A stretch of DNA of 64,000 nucleotides from Lepidostoma basale (taxonomy: Eukaryota; Arthropoda; Insecta; Trichoptera; Lepidostomatidae), in the NCBI GenBank assembly GCA_022606425.2, contig JAHDVF020001375.1, positions 558,001 through 622,000 on the forward strand. Direction: 5' to 3'. The notes beneath the pieces were generated by a model that saw nothing but the letters and a program-made list of their open reading frames with translations, searched no databases and was not told where the DNA came from. The stretch's first letter is position 1. Each line of letters starts with the position of its first letter. This document shows positions 51,676 through 61,147 of the stretch, piece after piece. Both the position numbers and the translations under genes were made by a program.

Positions 51676-52109
51676 CGCACTGAAAGAGTCCAAAAATGTT
51701 TATAAAACACATTAATTTTAATATGTTCAAATCGTCCTCGGATTACCAATCTGCCCTAATATTCCATTCCTTGGACTCTCTCAAAAATAGACGTACGCTC
51801 AATGATATGATGCTGCATCACAAAATCATTCACTATAAAATTGATAACTCTGAACTTCTTTGCAAATTGACACTCAATACCCCTACATCTCGCACAAGAC
51901 ACACCGCAAGCCAAGTTTTGCATCTCCCTGTTCATCGCAATAACTACGCTCAGAGCGCGGCAATGTCCAGGATTTGTGACAACTACAACAAATATTTTGG
52001 TGACATTGATGTTTTCCATTTGAACGAATGAAACTTCAAAAAACGATAGTAATGTTACATGATATGTACGAGTATATGTATGCTGCCCTTACCGAATAAA
52101 TAAATAAAT
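51676..52109 (+). mobile_element. Ln7 LINE, C-terminus with AAAT tail
   Basis: Begins with RTERVQKCL-like sequence, shifts frame and continues MFIKHINFNMFKSSSDYQSA, LNDMMLHHKIIHYKIDNSEL, HTASQVLHLPVHRNNYAQSA, then NYNKYFGDIDVFHLNE and a stop. Tail AATAAATAAATAAA at 52096-52109. It abuts the tail of a minus-strand Ln1 copy. Confidence 0.75.
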
Positions 52110-52865
52110 AAAACTAACTAACTTACAAACCATCACGCCGTCTCCCCGAAGGGGTAGGCAGAAAGAATGGACTGCCACACTTTTCTTTCGCTTCCTCAAC
52201 ATTCATACATCGTGTCATGCACGCGCGTCGATTTCTCTGACTACTCACATGGCCGACATTCAATATTTGATTTATTTGATCGTGCCACGTTTTCCTCGGT
52301 CTTCCTGTATTTCTGGTTCCATTTACATCATTAAAATATAATTTTTTTACCATTCTTTCTTCATTCATTCTTTTCCATATGTCCAAACCATCTTAATGAT
52401 CCTTTCATTATTTTGTTCATGACACTTCTTATATTTTCATTCGACACTCTATCATACACAGAGTATCTACACATTCGTCTAAGAGATCTTATTTCTACTG
52501 CATTTATTCTACTTTCATCCTTCTTTTGCCAGTTCCGTGCTTTGCTTCCATACACAAGGGTCGGTAGAAGAACACCATTGTGCACTGCCATTCTAGCTTT
52601 TTTGGATAGGTTTTTGTTTGTGATGACAACTTTAAGTGCACCAACCCTTCTTTCAATATCCCTCTCCACTCACCCATCTTTTGTAAATATACTACCTAAA
52701 TACACGAACTCAACTACTAGATCCAAATTTTCACCATTCACGCTAATGTTGCAGACTATCATGGTTTCTTCCTTTTCAAAAATCATTACCTTGGACTTAT
52801 TAACATTCATCATCAGATCATTTCGCATGCATACCTCATACATACAATTCACCAGGACTAAATAA
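52110..52865 (-). mobile_element. Ln1 LINE, longest minus copy
   Basis: From the tail (ACTAACTAACTTAC) the minus strand extends through the GRPRKTWHDQ region, MNKIMKGSLRWFGHM, YSVYDRVSNENIRS, MAVHNGVLLPTLVYGSKARN and NKNLSKKAR to LVNCMYEVCMRNDLMMNVNK and VVEFVYLGSIFTKD. The RT catalytic box is beyond the truncation point. A TTAC variant at the tail and several indels are present. Confidence 0.8.
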
Positions 52866-53328
52866 ATGTTTAACTTATTATTGTGTATCCCCAATTTGTA
52901 TCCTTAGTGTATTGGAAAATAATTCTGTAATGCTTAGGATATATTTAAAAAAATAAATGAAAAATGAAATAAAAAATGACACTTGATCAAGTGTGTCAAA
53001 AAATCTGGTAGCGAGTTCCTTTTTTGAAACTCGTGGGGCGTTTTGTTTTACCAACATTTAGACTTTTTAGTGTGTGGCCCTCGCCATACGGGCCGCCGCC
53101 CTCTCCGCAGGACCACACTAATTAACGGCTGTGTGACGTTTGATAAGCATCCGCTTTAGTGCTTTAATTACTGTAACGGATACTCCCAGTTTAGCCGGGC
53201 GGGTGCATGCAGCGCCCGAATATAACATGGAAATAGTTCGAATATCTCGTTGAAATAGGTCAAACCGCGCTCAATTAAGTCGAGCGTTAATATAGATGCG
53301 ATTTGAGATGCGATTAATATAGATGCGA
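52866..53328. other. No gene recognised
   Basis: 53030-53260 is mixed to GC-rich and single-copy; an AGATGCGATT repeat occurs at about 53293 and 53321. Confidence 0.45.
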
Positions 53329-53495
53329 TTCTTCTTCCTAATTGCAGACTTATGTGGTCTGTTCTCCAGAGTGTTGCTCCTCCCGTAAAGTAGATTCCCA
53401 GCTGTCCTTTCATCTTTTAGGAGGTCTTCCCATGAGGTTGATTATGCAATGCAATATAGGGGAGTCTGGTGGTGTCCATTCTTTGAACATGACAT
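53329..53495 (-). mobile_element. Ln3 LINE tail, first of two in tandem
   Basis: Complement of an Ln3 3' end: TTCTTCTTCC, TATGTGGTCTGTTCTCCAGA, CCAGCTGTCCTTTCATCTTT, TGCAATGCAATATAGGGGAG. Stops at TTGAACATGAC. Confidence 0.7.
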
Positions 53496-53519
53496 TTTTC
53501 TTGCAAGTTAAAATAAGAT

Positions 53520-53825
53520 ACTCTTCTTCTTCTTCCTTATTGTAGACCTATGTGGTTTGTTCTCCAGAGTGTTGCTCCTCCTGTGAGGTAGCTTCCCAGC
53601 TGTCCTTTCATCTTTTAGGAGGTCTTCCTATGAGGTTGATTATGCAATGCAATATAGGGGAGTCTGGTGGTGTCCATTTCTTGAACATGACCGTACCAGT
53701 CCCTTTTTCGCTGTCTGTTCCATCTTATAATATCCTCAACCTCACATTTTTCTCTTTTCTCATCCCTCAGTGTCTTGCCTGCTATCGTCCTCAGTGTCTT
53801 CATTTCGGGAGTCCTCAAAACTTGT
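53520..53825 (-). mobile_element. Ln3 LINE tail, second in tandem
   Basis: Same end repeated and extended: the minus frame shows MRTPEMKTLRTIAGKTLRD, EVEDIIRWNRQRKRDWYGHV and TTRLPYIALHNQPH. The two copies share orientation and lie 24 bp apart. Confidence 0.75.
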
Positions 53826-53899
53826 TTGGTCCTTACTGAAATTAAGATTAATATTGTATAAATTTTTATGTGATGTATTTATTAAGTGTAACTTGATAA

Positions 53900-54215
53900 G
53901 CGTCAGAAATGAAGACGCTCAGGAATATATCTGGCAAGACACTGCAAGAGAGGATAACGAATACACCGATAAGGGAGGTATGCGAGGTCGAGGATGTCGT
54001 TAGGTGGGGAAGGCAAAGTAGAAGATACTAGTATGTACACATGAGGAGAATTGATTCATCCAGTTTCCCCTTCATTGTGTTACACGGCTAGCCCCATGAT
54101 AGACGACCCCTGGGCAGACCACCAAAGAGATGGATTGACAGCTGGGAGTCGACTTCGCAGGTGGCCAATTCCTCTTAAGAAACAGGCCACTAGGCTTACA
54201 CTAAGAATAAGAAGA
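53900..54215 (+). mobile_element. Ln2/Ln3-type LINE tail
   Basis: Encodes MKTLRNISGKTLQERITNTP and IREVCEVEDVVRWGRQSRR, then RPPKRWIDSWES-type sequence after shifts. Ends in AAGAATAAGAAGAAGA. Confidence 0.7.
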
Positions 54216-54236
54216 AGATAAGGAATATGATACTAA

Positions 54237-54295
54237 CCAGGTGGTGGTCTAGGGGATAGAACGCTTGGCTAGTGATCCAGAGGACATGAGTTCAA
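54237..54295 (+). mobile_element. tRNA-like SINE head, truncated
   Basis: GTGGTCTAGGGGATAGAACG, CTTGGCTAGTGATCC and AGGACATGAGTTCAA follow the order D-arm, anticodon arm and B-box start of a tRNA. The sequence stops within the B box and continues as Ln1, so I read it as a SINE head cut by, or fused to, a LINE and not as a working tRNA gene. Confidence 0.5.
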
Positions 54296-54776
54296 AAAAG
54301 CTAGAATGGCAGTGCACAAGTGGTGTTCTTCTACCGACCCTTATGTATGGAAGTGAAGCATGGAACTGGCCAAATAAGGATAGAATAAATGCAGTAGAAA
54401 TGAGATCTCTTAGACGAATGTGTGCATACTCTATGTATGATAGTGTCGAATGAAAATACAAGAAGTGAATGTGGTGCAAATGATGGTGTTATGAACAAAA
54501 TAATGAAAGGATCATTAAGATGGTTTGGACATATGGAAAGAATGGTAAAAAAATGATGTAAATGGAACCAGAAATAGAGGAAGACTGAGGAAAACGTGGC
54601 ACGATCAAATAAATCAATGTCGGCCATGTTAGGAGTCAGAGAAATCGACGCGCGTGCATGACACGATGCATGAATGTTGAGGAAGCAAGAGAAATATGTC
54701 AGGAAAGAAAAGTGTTGCAGTCCATTATTTCTGCCTACCCCTTCGGGGAGACGGCGTGATGGTTAGTTAGTTAGTT
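54296..54776 (+). mobile_element. Ln1 LINE, 3' fragment
   Basis: Starts at SKKLEWQCTSGVLLPTLMYG, continues with SEAWNW, RSLRRMCAYSMYD and MNKIMKGSLRWFGHMERMVK to CTTCGGGGAGACGGCGTGAT and three GTTA units. Deletions remove NEER and part of DQINQILN. Confidence 0.8.
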
Positions 54777-54794
54777 AAAAAATACATTAAATTT

Positions 54795-54985
54795 AAGAAT
54801 TAATTGTATCCCAATAGAGACGAAGTTACAAATTGGAAACAGAATATGGTTGATCGAGGTGTTTACAGGACCTGTCATTGGTTGGGTTAAGCGCACGCTT
54901 TATGTAATACAACATTCCCCATTTCACCATTTTTCTTATGACCACCATGTCTGACAAAATTTTGGAAGTTGTATATATGTTAATC
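54795..54985 (+). repeat. Dispersed repeat, copy 2 of 2
   Basis: Partner of 35505-35700, same orientation. It follows the Ln1 tail within 20 bp. Confidence 0.6.
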
Positions 54986-55539
54986 TGTAACACCACTTTT
55001 TACATGGTAGTTTTTCAATAAACATTGTATCCAACAACTACTTACATTTTATTTCCAAAAATACTGGCGTTAATAAGAAGCGCGTGTTCGTGGTGATTCC
55101 TCTACAATTATTTGGGAGCTATTAAATCATCTCGTAACTAGATTCTCACCTTAATTGCTAGAGTTTCCCTCTGCGCTGACGTCATGGGGCGGTGACGTCA
55201 CGAGGCTAGATCTAGATCCAGGCAAAGAGCGTGCGAAAAGTGTGATCTCGGCCGCGCCAAGATTTAGCTCTCATCAACTTAAGTGTGATTGCCCCAATTG
55301 ACCGGGCCGTTAGTTAATTGTTGTTTATCGGCCATCTCACGAATTAGATGCATTGTGCTTGGCGCGAGATCTGGACGGAGACTGCGCAGGATCGCTCCAA
55401 CTGCTTGGTCATCTGACTCATCTGAAATCAACAGATTAAGCGGTTAATTAGTGTGGTAAATTATTGTCATCTTAAATCTCTTACTTCATAGGACATGCTG
55501 GATGTATAACGATTTTTTTTTACAAAATAATATATTTTT
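54986..55539. promoter_or_regulatory. Single-copy block with two CRE palindromes
   Basis: Two perfect TGACGTCA sites (55177-55184 and 55193-55200) lie 16 bp apart in a GC-balanced block (55085-55440). TGACGTCA is the binding site of CREB/ATF-type bZIP factors. No reading frame or repeat relation was seen, so this is the best candidate for a host regulatory element; that is an inference. Confidence 0.35.
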
Positions 55540-55744
55540 TCTTCTTCTATTCCATGGATTTATACGCAATTGATTTGTGTTGTGGAACTAAATTTGAAAT
55601 ACCTTTCACATATACGGTCTTTAGGAAATTTAAAAAAAAAATGAAAAATTTTAAACAACAGAATTAGCTTAAAAATCATAACAAATTTTGAATGATAATT
55701 CAATAAAACGATGTTTTTGTTAACGACATCCACTTTTATCATTA

Positions 55745-55800
55745 TTTTGATAGCGACCGGTTTCGCAAGACTTGCTGGTATCGACAGACTGATTAATAAG
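55745..55800 (-). repeat. Pb unit
   Basis: The minus strand reads CAGT, CTGTCGA, T, ACCAG, CAAGT, CTTGC, GAA, ACCGGT, C. Stem II has lost pairs compared with 2216 and 19297. Confidence 0.5.
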
Positions 55801-55826
55801 AATAAAAACGACGATTTTTTTCTATT

Positions 55827-55886
55827 TTATGTGAATGTCATATTTCGCCTAAGGCGAAATAGGCGAAACATGTCATTCACATAATA
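55827..55886. repeat. Pi divergent pair
   Basis: An imperfect inverted repeat around ATTTCGCCTAAGGCGAAAT. The right half has GGCGAAACATGTCATTCAC and the left half, on the minus strand, GGCGAAATATGACATTCAC. Confidence 0.55.
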
Positions 55887-56483
55887 CTATAAACTATCAA
55901 ATAAATATTATATAAGACAAATAATTTTAGTTCAAATTAAAGAAATATACAGTAAAATAAAAAATATATATAGTGCATATATTTATTTGATGCTTGGGTA
56001 TTAACTGCTCACTTGTTTATAATATAATAAAAAAAATATCGGAGAACATATGTGGACCATTCAGATTTTTAGTCATTAACACAAAATTTTATAATGCTCA
56101 AAATGCCTTTATATGTTAATATCTAACAGCATGTTTCGTGTGAAAGACATTAAGTGCTAACAGAAGAGATTTAACAAAACAAACAATCTTTGTACGGCTG
56201 TATTCACTTCTAACAAAGATGAAAAGATTACTGAATTATTATATCAGGATTTAAAAAAATATTTTTAACGTAAATGTGATAAATAAATTAATAATAGAAA
56301 ATTGCTTATATAAAAAAAAAATTATTTCTTCTATAATATCTATAGCTTTGTGTTGTGGATTCACAATTGAATAACCTTTATAAAACATTGTTAATAAGTA
56401 TAAAAATTTGTTTTCTCAACCAAATAAGCTTAAAATTCATAACACAATAAGATATAAAAAACACAAAAAAATATATGTAAACA
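55887..56483. other. AT-rich; Pg-like block at 56325-56440
   Basis: TTTCTTCTATAATATC and CTTTGTGTTGTGGATTCAC resemble the 5' block of Pg. No core was found. Confidence 0.4.
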
Positions 56484-56860
56484 ATGAAATAAATTTGACT
56501 TAAAGTCCAATTATCGATATGTTCCTGTTACCCCGCAATCAAAATTAAATTAAAATTACCACTACCTCTAGACATAATTCTACTAAAAAGATAATACGAA
56601 AAAAATCTTCTTCTTATTCTGCTTTATTTAGGACTGTGTCCTGTTATTTCTCGGAGCCTGTTCCTAGGATGAAGATTTCCAAAAATCTCGCAATCTTTTG
56701 GGTAGTCTTCCTGGAGATCGATTTTCTGTTGGTACTTTATCTTTTAAAAACTATGAAATAAACTTGACTTAGAGTCCAATTATTGATATGTTCCCGTTAC
56801 CCCGCAATCCAAATTAAATTAAAATTAGCCTCACCTTTAGACGTAAACTCGCCAGAAAAT
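56484..56860. repeat. About 110-bp duplication flanking a LINE tail
   Basis: 56484-56592 and 56751-56860 share ATGAAATAAA(T/C)TTGACTTA, GTCCAATTAT(C/T)GATATGTT and GTTACCCCGCAATC(A/C)AAATT with scattered differences. An Ln2-like tail lies between them. Confidence 0.75.
56605..56750 (-). mobile_element. Ln2-like LINE tail
   Basis: CTTCTTCTTATTCTGCTTTA, TAGGACTGTGTCCTGTTA and GGGTAGTCTTCCTGGAGATC parallel other minus-strand Ln2 tails. Confidence 0.55.
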
Positions 56861-56904
56861 ATGTTTTTTCAAAAGTTGTTATAAAATAACAGATTACCAT
56901 TAAT

Positions 56905-57200
56905 AAGACACTGAGAACGATAGCAGGCAAGATCGCGTGAGGAACACCAGAAATAGATATAAATGTGAGGTTGAGGATATTATAAGATGGAGTAGAGAGC
57001 GAAGGAGGAACTGTTACGGTGAATGTCCACCAGAATGGACACCACCAGACTCCCCTATATTGCACTGCATAATCAGCCTCACGGAACTCGACTTGTGGAA
57101 GACCTCCTAAAATATAAAAAGGACAGCTGGGAGTCCACCCCACAGGAGTATCAACCCTCCGGAGAACAGACAATAATCTAAAACAAAGAAGAAGAATAAG
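56905..57200 (+). mobile_element. Ln3 LINE, C-terminal fragment
   Basis: CACTGAGAACGATAGCAGGC encodes the TLRTIAG box, GATATTATAAGATGGAGTAG encodes DIIRWS, and CTCCCCTATATTGCACTGCA encodes LPYIALH. Ends in AAAGAAGAAGAA. Confidence 0.7.
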
Positions 57201-57639
57201 TCATGTTCCCATTGCCCAAGTTTTCATAAAAATCTCAATGAAGATTATGTAATTTGTTTGTATTTTTATATAACGATTATATGAAAATTCTTATGAGCGT
57301 TATCATTTAGGTATATAGATTTTGGTGTTTCTATACGATTTTCTTGTTCAAACAAGTCGCTGTTTCAAGCCGCACAATTGCATCGAAAATGAGCAAAGTA
57401 GGGCTGATTCCCACGCTATGAGTGGTGTACGAGTCCTCTAGTTACGGTCCTCCTCCGCTCAGCTAATTTGCTTAATGACGATCCCTGTTTATGAATTAAA
57501 CGACACTGTCATGCTTGAGTGTCATTTTACGCGAGCTAGAAAATCATTGAGAGATTGAATTTAACAGTACCTAGTAAAAGTTTTTATTGTTTTAATTTTG
57601 ATCTGATCCATTTGGATCATTCTTATGAAGAAAAAAAAA
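57201..57639. other. No gene recognised; mixed block 57380-57560
   Basis: The mixed block is single-copy in the window with no frame. Confidence 0.45.
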
Positions 57640-57775
57640 ACGAAATCTACTCAGGACCCCATTCACCCGAAAGACCACCCAAAATATGAAAGTATAGTTG
57701 GACCTCATTACACACAATTTCTGTGTCACAAATCGTCAGATCTATTAAAAAAAAAAATAAGAAGATATTTATGAA
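57640..57775 (+). mobile_element. Ln2 LINE tail, degraded
   Basis: CACCCGAAAGACCACCCAAA (HPKDHPK for HPPGRPPK), then TTCTGTGTCACAAATCGTCA and GATCTATTAAAA, the same 3' UTR as 5920-5950. Confidence 0.6.
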
Positions 57776-57796
57776 AGTAAAATAATTCGTCTCTTA

Positions 57797-58110
57797 CTTC
57801 TTTTTCCTTGTTGTAGACCTATGTGGTCTGTTCTAGAGAGGGTTGCTACTCCTGTGAGGTAGACTCCGAACTGTCCTTCCATTTTTAGAAGGTCTTTCAC
57901 GAGGATGAGTCCCGTGAGGCTGATTAGGTAGTGCAATATAGGGGAGTCTTGTGGTGCCCATTCTTTGGACATGACCGTTCCAGTCCCTCCTTCGCTGTCT
58001 ACTCCATCTTATAATATTCGCAGCCTCGCAAATCTCTCTAACGTTGGTGTTCCTCACGCAATCTCTCAGTGTCTTGCCTGCAATCGTCCTCAGTGTCTCC
58101 ATCTCGGAAG
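57797..58110 (-). mobile_element. Ln3 LINE, C-terminal fragment
   Basis: The minus frame 58102-57833 reads METLRTIAGKTLRDCVRNTN, EICEAANIIRWSRQRRRDWN and GTTRLPYIALPNQPHG. CTT-type sequence marks the tail. Head-to-head with the Ln1 piece at 58112. Confidence 0.75.
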
Positions 58111-58111
58111 T

Positions 58112-58312
58112 CGTGGAAAACGTGGCACGATAAAATCAATCAAAAGTTAAATGTCAGCCAGGAGAAGAGCTGGAGAAATCAATTTGCGTGCATGACACAA
58201 TGTATGAAAATAGAGGAATCGAGAAGAATATGTCCGGAAAGAACAGACGATTGTCCGTTCATTCAGTCTACCCCTACTGGGAGACGGCGTGATGGTTAGT
58301 TAGTTATTATAA
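58112..58312 (+). mobile_element. Ln1 LINE, 3' fragment
   Basis: Encodes RKTWHDKINQKLNVS and ACMTQCMKIEESRRICPER, then CTGGGAGACGGCGTGATGG and two GTTA units. Confidence 0.75.
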
Positions 58313-58344
58313 TATAGATAGTTTTTATTATTTTTTTCTTGCAT

Positions 58345-58440
58345 ACAACAGGTCGTCGACAATCACACTGCCATTGCCGGGAATCGACCCGGGACCTTCG
58401 GTATGGAAGTCAGAGCTCTTTGGCATTGTATCAGAATTCA
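58345..58440 (-). mobile_element. tRNA-derived SINE, partial
   Basis: The minus strand has GGTCCCGGGTCGATTCCCGG (B box) followed by CAATGGCAGTGTGATTGTCG, as in the 3200-3365 and 18815-18960 copies; the 3' part is missing. Confidence 0.55.
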
Positions 58441-58615
58441 AATATGTTCCACATTGATGACAGAGAGGATAAAGATTTTAACGAATGATTCCGTGTAGTG
58501 ACAAATAAAATTCTGTAGTGCAATTATCTTACAAATCATATCTTATAAAGAGCATGTGGACTGCACACTTGTTTATATTTTTGTGTTAAAAATAATCAGT
58601 ACGCAATATTAAATA
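58441..58615. other. Mariner 5' flank with repeated 28-mer
   Basis: TGTGTTAAAAATAATCAGTA through CGCAATAT lies at 58582-58609 and again at 59910-59937, with a shorter copy at 60253-60271. Confidence 0.8.
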
Positions 58616-59899
58616 TTAGGTCCTTACATATGAAATTGGCGTTTTGCCGTACTGGCAACTTTGATCTCAAATATCTTCTCTTTGGTTAGGAATTCCAAAT
58701 TCAAATTTATACAGCTATTTACTCAAGTATTTTTGTTTCGAAAATTATAATTCATTTGTTTTTCCTCAATTGTTTTTTTTCTTTGCGTCACTCAGTTTAC
58801 AAAATGGAAACTTGAAATATCGCGTTATTTACGAGTACGAGTTCCACCGTGGCACCAGTGCTGCAGAAACGGCTCGAAGGATTAATGATGTGTATGGCGA
58901 CGGTGCCGCAAAAGAAACACAGTGCGTTTTTGGTTCCAACGTTTTCGTTCTGGAAATTTCGACCTGCAGAACAAGCCCCGTGGACGGCCGGAGACCAAAG
59001 TTGATAATGAAGAATTGAAGGCTATTGTGGAAGCGGATCCATCGCAAACCACGTCCGAGTTAGCTACAGGCTGCGGTGTTAGTGATAAAACTGTTTTAAT
59101 CCACTTGAAGCAAATTGGGAAGGTGAAAAAGCTTGAAAGGTGGGTACCTCACGAATTGAGTGAAGCAAATCAACAAACGCGCGTTGACTACTGCGTTGCA
59201 TTACTCAACCGGCACAATAATGAAGGGATTTTGAATCGAATCATTAAAAGTGATGAAAAGTGGATCTTGTATGATAATCGGAAGCGCTCATCGCAATGGC
59301 TGAACCCTGCCGAACCAGCCAAACCATGCCTCAAGCGAAAATTGACTCCAAAAAAGTTACTTGTGAGCGTTTGGTGGACTAGTGCTGGTGTCGTTCACTA
59401 CAGCTTTCTTAAATCTGGCCAGACGATTACGGCATATGTCTATTGTCAAAAACTGCAAACCATGATGGAAAAGCTAGCTGCTAAACAACCGAGACTGGTT
59501 AATCGCTCTAGGCCACTGCTGCTTCATGATAACGCTAGACCACACACTGCACAACAGACGGTTACCAAATTAGAAGAGCTTCAATTGGAATGTCTAAGAC
59601 ATCCACCGTACTCTCCGGACCTTGCCCCAACAGATTACATTTTTTTTCGAAATTTGGATAACTTCTTGCAAGGGAAAAAATTCAACTCCGATGGGGCAGT
59701 CCAGAGCGACTTTAAAGATTTTATTGATTCCCGTCCGAATGTTTTTTTTAGTAAAGGGATCGATGAACTACCTATGAGATGGCAAAAGTGCATAAATAGC
59801 AATGGTACATACTTTGATTAAATAAATATATTATATTTAAAAAAAATCAACTTTATGTTCCTCCCATACAAAACGCCAATTTCATATGTAAGGACCTAA
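58616..59899 (+). mobile_element. mariner transposon, nearly complete (1,284 bp)
   Basis: Inverted ends TTAGGTCCTTACATATGAAA and the complement of TTTCATATGTAAGGACCTAA extend over at least 30 bp. TA dinucleotides at 58614-58615 and 59900-59901 are the target duplication. One transposase gene fills it. Length and structure are typical of mariner. Two small frame lesions make this copy non-autonomous. Confidence 0.93.
58804..59821 (+). pseudogene. mariner transposase, two frameshifts
   Basis: The enzyme cuts and joins mariner ends at TA sites in the nucleus. The start ATG (58804) is followed by TGA within four codons because a base appears to be missing in the A run near 58808. The N-terminal DNA-binding part (NLKYRVIYEYEFHRGTSAAE) is in one frame. 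A second shift near 58915 leads into a 299-codon frame (58922-59821). In that frame WVPHEL is at residues 74-79 and the catalytic triad is D111 (SDEKWILYD), D203 (LHDNARPH) and D238 (SPDLAPTDY), with 34 residues between the last two (D34D). The catalytic part is intact; only the N-terminal lesions break it. About 340 codons would be usual. Confidence 0.9.
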
Positions 59900-59939
59900 T
59901 ATTAAAAAATGTGTTAAAAATAATCAGTACGCAATATAC

Positions 59940-60215
59940 ACACGGAGAGAATGAATGAAGAAATAATGGTTGAGAAAGTACATGTTAATGACATAAACGG
60001 AACTAGAAGGAAGACCGAGAAAATGTGACACAGCCAAATAAATTAAAAATTGAATTTCGTCCACGTGAGGAGTCGGAGAAATCGTGTATGCATGACACGA
60101 TCTATGAATGTTGAGGAAGCGAGATAAGTATGTCAGAAAATAATAGTGTGGCGGTCATTATTTCTGCCGACACCTTCGAGAAGACGATGTGATGGTTAAT
60201 TTAGTTAGTTGTATT
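59940..60215 (+). mobile_element. Ln1 LINE, 3' fragment
   Basis: Encodes ERMNEEIMVEKVHVNDINGT, a frame-shifted RRKTEKM region, then CMTRSMNVEEAR and a decayed end GAAGACGATGTGATGGTTAA. Begins directly after the repeated 28-mer that follows the mariner. Confidence 0.7.
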
Positions 60216-60739
60216 TTCAATATGCACATTTTAGTAAGAACACGTATATTTTAAAATCAGTACGCAATATTTTGTTATCTCAGAATCAAGTACTTACTCC
60301 GACAGAGATTGAAGAAGGACTTCATTACATTATACACACATGCATCAAGTACTTATTTCAATAAAAAAGTGACATCTGCTAGAAACGCTTTTTATTCCAG
60401 TCTGAATGGAAGCGAAATACAATTGTAAAAAAGTTTGCACATGAACATTTTGCAGATCCCTTTCACACAGATGGGCCGAGTAATAAATTAATGACTATTT
60501 TTATTTCCTGTTAACTTCATTCAGATGATACGAGTTGAATGAAATTTCATATTTGTAAACCGTCCATAAAAACTCGGTATATTATATTGTTTTCAAAAAT
60601 GTATATAATATAACCATCACATCGATTCTCTGCGTACGTAGACAGTGAGGGTAGAAAGCCACATTCTATTATTCTTACATTCTTCTCTCGAACAAGCGAA
60701 TTAATTAGCGTTTAAATTTTTAACATTGTGAAATTTTTA
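60216..60739. other. No gene recognised
   Basis: AT-rich; contains the third partial copy of the mariner-flank sequence (60253-60271). Confidence 0.5.
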
Positions 60740-61147
60740 AAACATGCATCAGGCCCATATGATATACGGAATCGAAGCAAGAGCAGACATTGTCAGAACC
60801 AAACATCTTTAAAGAGTAGCAGAAATGAGAACATTGCGACCTAATGTGGGGAGAACCCTTAGAGATGAGACCCAATGAAGAAATTCGCAAATCCTGCAAA
60901 ATTGAAGACACAGTGAGACGGAGTAGGCAGAGTAGACGATTCTGGAGGGACCACATCGAGAGAATGGATCCAACAAGAATTCCTAAGATTGTGATGCATG
61001 AAACTCCAGAGGGCCGTCGACCACCAGGACGACCACCAAAGAGATGGAGAGAAGGCTGGTTGTCTTCATCACAGGAAGAAAGTTGATATCCTGCATAAAC
61101 AAATCGCAAGATCTACAGTCAGAAGAAGAAGAAGAAGAAGAATAAGA
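60740..61147 (+). mobile_element. Ln2 LINE, C-terminal fragment with AAG tail
   Basis: GCCCATATGATATACGGAAT encodes the MIYGIEARAD region. A stop follows TKHL. Then a shifted frame reads IRKSCKIEDTVRRSRQSRRF, WRDHIERMDPTRIPKIVMHE, and GRRPPGRPPKRWREGW. The tail AGAAGAAGAAGAAGAAGAA is at 61122-61142. Confidence 0.8.

Noticed and set aside
54237..54295. tRNA gene
   Set aside because: The tRNA-like sequence stops within the B box and continues as a LINE; no acceptor stem partner was found.
58345..58440. tRNA gene on the minus strand
   Set aside because: The body shared with 3200-3365 and 18815-18960 shows it is a SINE.
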